This document shows, piece by piece, positions 11,819 through 16,472 of a stretch of DNA of 16,472 bases; position 1 is the stretch's first letter, and every line of letters starts with the position of its first letter. The stretch is taken from contig CABUQK010000038.1 of the NCBI GenBank assembly GCA_902493615.1, positions 1-16,472 of the forward strand, given 5' to 3'. The notes below the pieces were generated by a model, which saw only the letters and a program-made list of their open reading frames with translations, was not told the origin of the DNA and did not search any database. Source of the DNA: an uncultured Collinsella sp. (GTDB lineage: Bacteria; Actinomycetota; Coriobacteriia; Coriobacteriales; Coriobacteriaceae). The translations under genes were made by a program, and so were the position numbers.

Positions 11819-14179
11819 GTGAAGCTCGATACACTCGAGATTGGAAAGGACGCCGTTGTCGCATCGGTGGCATCGGACGATCAGGCACTCCGACAGCATA
11901 TTTTGGACATGGGTCTAACGCCGGGCACCGAAGTCACCATGATGAAGTATGCCCCCATGGGCGACCCGCTCGAGATTCGCCTGCGTGGCTACGAGTTGAC
12001 ACTGCGTAAGGACGATGCCGCTCGCATCGAGCTCGTGGGTATTCATGACACCGATACGGGTCCGCGCGCTAACGCCGCAATCGGCACGACGGAGCATCCG
12101 GCCCTGGGCGAGGGGACGTATTCGCCCCGTGCGGCAAAGACGGCCGTGCCAGAGGGCGCGCCGCTGCACTTTGCCCTCGCCGGCAACCAAAACTGCGGCA
12201 AGACCACGTTATTCAACCAGCTGACGGGCTCCAACCAGCACGTCGGTAACTTTCCCGGCGTGACGGTCGACCGCAAAGATGGCACCATCCGTAACCATCC
12301 CGAGGCGAGCGTTACCGACCTGCCCGGCATTTACTCCCTGTCGCCGTACACAGGCGAGGAGGTCGTGAGCCGTCAGTTCATCCTCGACGAGCGTCCGGAC
12401 GCCATCATCGACATCATTGACGCCACCAACATCGAGCGCAACCTGTACCTGACACTGCAGCTCATGGAGCTTGACCGTCCTATGGTCATCGCGCTCAACA
12501 TGATGGACGAGGTGACCGCCAACGGCGGCGCCGTGGACGTCAACTTGCTCGAGAGCCTGTTGGGCGTGCCCGTTGTCCCCATTAGCGCTGCCCGCAACGA
12601 GGGCATCGGCGAGCTGGTGGACCACGCCCTGCACGTGGCGCGGTTCCGCGAGCGCCCTGGTCGCCTGGACTTTTGCGCGCCCGACGGTCCGGACGGCGGT
12701 GCGCTGCATCGCTGCATCCACGGTATTGCTAACCTGATCGAGGACCATGCCGTGACGGCGCACATCCCGGTGCGCTTTGCGGCGACCAAGCTGGTCGAGG
12801 GCGATGAGCTGGTAACCGAGGCGCTTCACCTGGATCGCAATGAGCTCGACGCTATCGAGCACATCATCACCCAGATGGAGGGCGAGGCCGGCACCGACCG
12901 CCTATCTGCGCTGGCCGATATGCGTTTTAGCTTTATCGGCGACGTGTGCGGGCGTTGCGTCGTCAAGCCGCACGAGAGCCGCGAGCACGTGCGCTCCGTC
13001 AAGATTGACCGCATCCTGACAGGTCGTTACACAGCCATTCCGGCGTTTTTGGTGATCATGGGCCTCGTCTTTTGGCTGACGTTTGGCGTGATCGGCGCGG
13101 CGTTGCAGGGACTTATGGAGGACGGTATCGCTGCCATCATCGCCTCGGCCGATGCGGGCCTCAAGGCGTTCGGTACCAACGACGTGGTGCGCTCGCTGGC
13201 TGTCGACGGCGTGCTTACGGGCGTGGGCAGTGTGCTGACCTTCCTGCCGATTATCGTCGTGCTCTTTTTGTTCCTCTCCATTCTGGAAGACTCCGGATAC
13301 ATGGCGCGCGTGGCCTTTGTCATGGATAAGGTGTTGCGTCGCTTTGGCCTGTCGGGCCGCAGTTTCGTGCCCATGCTCGTCGGTTTTGGCTGCACCGTGC
13401 CGGCTATCATGTCGACCCGTACGCTCCCATCCGAGCACGACCGCAAGATGACGGTCATGCTCACGCCGTTTATGAGCTGCTCAGCCAAGCTGCCGGTTTA
13501 CGGCTTGCTGTGCGGGGCGTTTTTCCCGCAGGCGACGGTTCCCGCCATGGTCTCGCTCTATCTGATCGGTATCGTGGTCGGCTGCGTCGCGGCTTTGGTG
13601 CTCAACCGCACGGCATTTAAGGGCGACCCGGTGCCGTTTATCATGGAGCTCCCCAATTACCGCCTGCCGAGCGTCAAGACGACGGTGATGCTGGCATGGG
13701 ATAAGGCCAAGGACTTCATCACCAAGGCCTTTACCATTATCTTTGCCGCTACGGTGGTCATCTGGTTCCTGCAGACGTTCGATATCCGCTTTAACGTGGT
13801 CGCCGACCAGTCGCAAAGCCTGCTTGCCGGTCTGGGTAGCATCATCGCGCCGGTGTTGGCCCCGCTCGGCTTTGGCGACTGGCGCGCCTCGACGGCGCTC
13901 GTCACGGGGCTCATTGCCAAGGAGAGCGTCATCTCGACGCTCACGGTGCTTTTGGGCGCAACGTCGCCCGCGGCGCTGTCGACCATGTTTTCGCCGTTTA
14001 CCGCCTACGTGTTCTTGGTCTTTACGTTGCTGTACCCGCCTTGTGTGGCGGCAATCGGCGCCGTCAAGAGCGAGTTGGGCGCGCGCTATGCCGTGGCCGT
14101 ATTCGCGTTTCAGGTCGCCGTTGCCTGGATCGTGGCGTTTGTCGTGCATTCGGCGGGCATATTGCTGGGGTTGGCTTAG
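11819..14179 (+). CDS. feoB: Fused FeoA-FeoB ferrous iron transporter
   Basis: A 786-residue ferrous iron importer of the cytoplasmic membrane. Residues 1 to about 75 are a FeoA/SH3-like domain (LDTLEIGKDAVVAS, ILDMGLTPGTEVTMM, PLEIRLRGYELTLRKDDA). A linker of about 40 residues leads to the FeoB G domain: G1 GNQNCGKTT at 122-130, NFPGVTVDRKDG, G3 DLPG at 167-170, and G4 NMMD at 227-230. The membrane part carries the conserved gate cysteines in GFGCTVPA (Cys525), SCSAKLP (Cys554) and YPPCVAA (Cys742). I chose the GTG at 11819 because GGGGGAGGA ends 8 nt before it and the FeoA domain begins at once. The ATG at 11768 lies inside the operator-like repeat. No feoC follows. It is monocistronic, ended by a hairpin. 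Confidence 0.95.
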   Translation: MKLDTLEIGKDAVVASVASDDQALRQHILDMGLTPGTEVTMMKYAPMGDPLEIRLRGYELTLRKDDAARIELVGIHDTDTGPRANAAIGTTEHPALGEGTYSPRAAKTAVPEGAPLHFALAGNQNCGKTTLFNQLTGSNQHVGNFPGVTVDRKDGTIRNHPEASVTDLPGIYSLSPYTGEEVVSRQFILDERPDAIIDIIDATNIERNLYLTLQLMELDRPMVIALNMMDEVTANGGAVDVNLLESLLGVPVVPISAARNEGIGELVDHALHVARFRERPGRLDFCAPDGPDGGALHRCIHGIANLIEDHAVTAHIPVRFAATKLVEGDELVTEALHLDRNELDAIEHIITQMEGEAGTDRLSALADMRFSFIGDVCGRCVVKPHESREHVRSVKIDRILTGRYTAIPAFLVIMGLVFWLTFGVIGAALQGLMEDGIAAIIASADAGLKAFGTNDVVRSLAVDGVLTGVGSVLTFLPIIVVLFLFLSILEDSGYMARVAFVMDKVLRRFGLSGRSFVPMLVGFGCTVPAIMSTRTLPSEHDRKMTVMLTPFMSCSAKLPVYGLLCGAFFPQATVPAMVSLYLIGIVVGCVAALVLNRTAFKGDPVPFIMELPNYRLPSVKTTVMLAWDKAKDFITKAFTIIFAATVVIWFLQTFDIRFNVVADQSQSLLAGLGSIIAPVLAPLGFGDWRASTALVTGLIAKESVISTLTVLLGATSPAALSTMFSPFTAYVFLVFTLLYPPCVAAIGAVKSELGARYAVAVFAFQVAVAWIVAFVVHSAGILLGLA

Positions 14180-14221
14180 TTATGAATTGACGGCGCAACC
14201 TCTGTGTATCGAATTGTTTTC

Positions 14222-14253
14222 GGCCCCGCATCTGTACTGACGGATGCGGGGCC
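14222..14253 (+). terminator. feoAB terminator
   Basis: GGCCCCGCATC (14222-14232) and GATGCGGGGCC (14243-14253) form a perfect 11-bp stem with a 10-nt loop, 42 nt after the feoAB stop. Only GTTGCT follows, a weak T-tract. The sotB -35 lies in its loop. Confidence 0.75.
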
Positions 14254-14266
14254 GTTGCTATATAAT
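14237..14266 (+). promoter_or_regulatory. sotB promoter overlapping the feoAB terminator
   Basis: A perfect TATAAT at 14261-14266 is preceded at 18 nt by CTGACG (14237-14242, 4 of 6). The -35 occupies the loop and the spacer the right arm of the feoAB terminator. Transcription would start near 14273, 27 nt before the ATG. Confidence 0.6.
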
Positions 14267-14299
14267 CGCCTCCGCTCAAAACGATTGGAGACGTTATAT

Positions 14300-15496
14300 A
14301 TGACTCAGACAAGGCAAGACGGCATCACGCTCAAGCAGTGGCTCCCGCTCATCGGGCTCACCTGCTGTGCGTTCGTGTTCAACACGTCGGAGTTTATGCC
14401 CATCGGCCTTTTGACTGATATCGCCGCGTCGTTCTCGCTCACCGAGGCCCAGGCGGGCATCATGATCTCGGTCTACGCCTGGGGCGTCATGCTGCTGTCG
14501 TTGCCGCTCATGGTGTTTGCCTCGCGCTTCGAGTTCAAGCGGATGCTGCTGGGCGTGCTCGCCGTGTTCTCGCTGGGCCAGTTTCTGTCCGCTGTGGCGC
14601 CGACTTATCCCATCCTGGTCTGCGCACGCCTGGTGGTCGCTTGCGCACATGCCGTGTTCTGGTCAGTCGCCTCGATTATGGCCTCGCGCCTGGTCGACAC
14701 TCGCCACGGCGCGCTCGCCATCAGCATGATCGCTACGGGCTCGTCCATCGCGCAGATCTTTGGCCTGCCTCTCGGTCGCGCCATTGGCTTGGCCGTGGGC
14801 TGGCGCATGACGTTTGCCGTGGTCGGGGGCCTCTCAGCCATCGCGGTCGTCTACCAGGCAGCGGTGTTCCCGGCCATGCCGGCGGGTGAGCGCTTTACCG
14901 TCAAACAGCTGCCCGAGCTGCTCAAGAACCCGCTCCTCATCGCGCTCTACGCAGTCACGGTCTTCATGGCGACCGGCTATTACGCAAGCTACAGCTATAT
15001 CGAGCCCTTCCTGGCGCAGGTCGCGCACGTCGATGCGGGCGCCATTACCATGACGCTGACGGCGTTTGGCTGCTCTGGTTTGCTCGGAAGCTGGCTGTTT
15101 GGCCGCCTGTTCGATGGGCATCGCTTCCCGTTCTTGGCTATCACGCTCTCCGGCGTGCCGGTGGCCCTGCTGCTCATGGGGCCGGCCGCATCGTCGCTCG
15201 TGACAGTGCTTGCCGTCTGCGCACTGTGGGGTTGCTGCGCCACGGCCTTTAACGTGGCGTTTCAGGCCGAGCTCATCAAGTGCACGTCGGCAGATTCGTC
15301 GGCCGTCGCCATGTCGATCTTCTCGGGCCTGTTTAACCTCGGTATTGGCACGGGCACCGCAATCGGCGGCGCCGTGGTTTCGGGTCCCGGTATCGCTTGG
15401 ATCGGCTTCGCGGGCGGGGCGATTGCCGTCGTGGGCGTCATCCTCGCCATCACCGTGCTGTTCCCGGCCATACGCCGCGCAAGGCCCGTCGCCTAA
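14300..15496 (+). CDS. sotB: MFS exporter of the SotB (sugar efflux) type
   Basis: A 398-residue, 12-segment major facilitator exporter of the DHA1 group. It tracks E. coli SotB (396 aa), as I recall it, along its length: VFNTSEFMPIGLLTDIAASF against FNTTEFVPVGLL, then AGIMISVYAWGVMLLSLPLM, AHAVFWSVAS, LPLGRAIGLAVGWRMTF, YYASYSYIEPF and the late AVAMSIFSGLFNLGIGTG. SotB exports arabinose, lactose and IPTG in E. coli. Close relatives export other small molecules or drugs, so the substrate here is open. The start at 14300 (MTQTRQDG) has GGAG 9 nt upstream. A longer frame back to 14204 would run through the terminator and promoter. A repeat-family hairpin terminator follows 15 nt after the stop. 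Confidence 0.9.
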   Translation: MTQTRQDGITLKQWLPLIGLTCCAFVFNTSEFMPIGLLTDIAASFSLTEAQAGIMISVYAWGVMLLSLPLMVFASRFEFKRMLLGVLAVFSLGQFLSAVAPTYPILVCARLVVACAHAVFWSVASIMASRLVDTRHGALAISMIATGSSIAQIFGLPLGRAIGLAVGWRMTFAVVGGLSAIAVVYQAAVFPAMPAGERFTVKQLPELLKNPLLIALYAVTVFMATGYYASYSYIEPFLAQVAHVDAGAITMTLTAFGCSGLLGSWLFGRLFDGHRFPFLAITLSGVPVALLLMGPAASSLVTVLAVCALWGCCATAFNVAFQAELIKCTSADSSAVAMSIFSGLFNLGIGTGTAIGGAVVSGPGIAWIGFAGGAIAVVGVILAITVLFPAIRRARPVA

Positions 15497-15511
15497 TCAC
15501 GTCCCCTCATC

Positions 15512-15584
15512 AGTTGCGGTGAAATACGGACTGCTGGGCCCAATAAACCCGGCAAACAGTCCCTATTGCACCGCAACTTATTTT
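15512..15584 (+). terminator. Long hairpin terminator with conserved base (copy 2 of a repeat family)
   Basis: Two 22-nt arms (15512-15533 and 15557-15578) pair with two mismatches. The base AGTTGCGGTGAAATA / TATTGCACCGCAACT is nearly that of the hairpin at 7656. The next part, GGACTG / CAGTCC, is unrelated to the AGTTCC / GGAACT of the other copy but still pairs. TTATTTT follows, so it can end sotB transcription. Confidence 0.85.
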
Positions 15585-15649
15585 GGGGGAGGGGATACAA
15601 GCTGGGCATACAATGGATGTCGTTGTGTTGAGCTTACCGGGAGGTTGCT

Positions 15650-16472
15650 ATGTGGGCATACGAGACGACGTTCTATCAGGTCTATCCGCTGGGCTTTTGC
15701 GGAGCTCCGCGCGAAAACGCCGCCCCCGTTGCCGAGGATGAGCTCGCCCAGGCCGCCGATGTCGAACCCAACCCCGATGCTCCTATCATGAAGATTGCCC
15801 AATGGGCCGACTACCTGCAAAAACTCGGCGTTGGCGCTGTGCTCATCAACCCGCCGCTCGAGTCCGATAGTCACGGCTACGATACACGCAGCCTGCGCCA
15901 TATCGACCGTCGCCTGGGTGGGGACGCCGACTTTGCCGCCGTGTGCGACACACTGCATGCTCACGGCATCCGCGTGGTGCTCGACGCCGTCTTCAACCAC
16001 GTCGGCCGCGGCTTTTGGGCCTTCCGCGATGTGCAGGAGCGTAAGTGGGACTCGCCGTACAAGGACTGGTTCCACATTAGCTTTGATGGCGACTCCTGCT
16101 ACGGCGACGGCTTTTGGTACGAGGGTTGGGAAGGCCATTTTGAGCTCGTGAAGCTCAACTTGCAAAACCCTGCCGTGGTCGATTACCTGCTAGAGTCCGT
16201 GCACCGCTGGGCCGAGGTCTTTGGCGTCGACGGCCTGCGCCTGGACGTTGCCTATATGCTCGACCGCGACTTCATGCGTCGTCTGCATAGCTTCGCCCGT
16301 GAGCTCAAGCCCGACTTCGTGCTGATCGGCGAGACGCTCCACGGCGACTACAACCAGATCGTCAACGACGAGATGCTCGACTCCTGCACCAACTACGAGT
16401 GTTACAAGGGCCTGTACTCCAGCTTTAACTCGGTCAACATGTTCGAGATTGCGCACTCGCTGCACCGTCAGT
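15650..16472 (+). CDS. GH13 alpha-amylase-family glycosidase, N-terminal part (runs off window)
   Basis: The first 274 residues of a glycoside hydrolase acting on alpha-glucans or maltodextrins, probably in the cytoplasm because there is no signal peptide. It opens directly in the catalytic barrel: MWAYETTFYQVYPLGFCGAP. Conserved regions are region I DAVFNH (112-117), region II GLRLDVAY with nucleophile Asp199, and region III LIGET with acid/base Glu228. Region IV and the C-terminal domain lie beyond the window. There is no CBM34-like N-domain, so it is not a typical neopullulanase. A short intracellular maltodextrin-degrading or alpha-glucosidase-like enzyme is more likely. GGGAGG lies 5 nt before the ATG. 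A weak -10, TACAAT, is at 15609-15614 without a clear -35. Confidence 0.92.
   Translation, partial: MWAYETTFYQVYPLGFCGAPRENAAPVAEDELAQAADVEPNPDAPIMKIAQWADYLQKLGVGAVLINPPLESDSHGYDTRSLRHIDRRLGGDADFAAVCDTLHAHGIRVVLDAVFNHVGRGFWAFRDVQERKWDSPYKDWFHISFDGDSCYGDGFWYEGWEGHFELVKLNLQNPAVVDYLLESVHRWAEVFGVDGLRLDVAYMLDRDFMRRLHSFARELKPDFVLIGETLHGDYNQIVNDEMLDSCTNYECYKGLYSSFNSVNMFEIAHSLHRQ

Overview
The window looks like a piece of the chromosome of a Coriobacteriia gut actinobacterium, most likely Collinsella or a close relative. This rests on high GC with GC-rich third codon positions, strong purine-rich ribosome binding sites, a fused FeoA-FeoB, an Escherichia-type AsnRS, and intergenic repeat families that I associate with this group from memory. 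No rRNA, tRNA, CRISPR array, transposase or phage gene was seen.

Layout. Positions 141-3139 (minus strand) hold an ABC importer of the TrpXYZ-like class: lipoprotein, permease and ATPase. The permease is broken by a frameshift near 1450-1478. Upstream on the same strand are a WYL-type regulator (3299-4087), asnS (4335-5738) and a stand-alone glucose-type PTS IIA protein (5920-6483), each with its own hairpin terminator or promoter signals. From 6727 most genes lie on the plus strand: an alpha/beta-hydrolase esterase, then (after a minus-strand GntR/FCD regulator at 7926-8576) a DDAH-type amidinohydrolase and an ArcD-like antiporter, then the FeoA-FeoB fusion, a SotB-type MFS exporter, and the first 274 codons of a GH13 glycosidase that runs off the window.

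How the genes work together. The clearest functional module is gntR / DDAH / arcD (7926-11181). The regulator is divergent from the enzyme, and a perfect TTGTATA-N3-TATACAA palindrome sits between them. The enzyme keeps the residues expected for hydrolysing methylated arginine to citrulline and methylamine, and the transporter is of the arginine-ornithine exchange type. No carbamate kinase or ornithine carbamoyltransferase is present, so this is not a normal arginine deiminase operon. It may be an importer-hydrolase pair for methylarginines or related guanidino compounds.

The most unusual non-coding content is two repeat families. The first is a tandem repeat of about 61-62 nt, each unit bounded by GGAAAC and GTTTCC, found as arrays at 7741-7921 and 11473-11685. 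The second is a long hairpin found just after the esterase and sotB stop codons (7656-7718 and 15512-15578). Its base is conserved and its upper stem changes sequence while staying paired. Other regulatory signals include a LacI/CcpA-like palindrome before the PTS gene, a 17-bp-period direct repeat at the feoAB promoter, and a sotB promoter whose -35 lies in the loop of the feoAB terminator.
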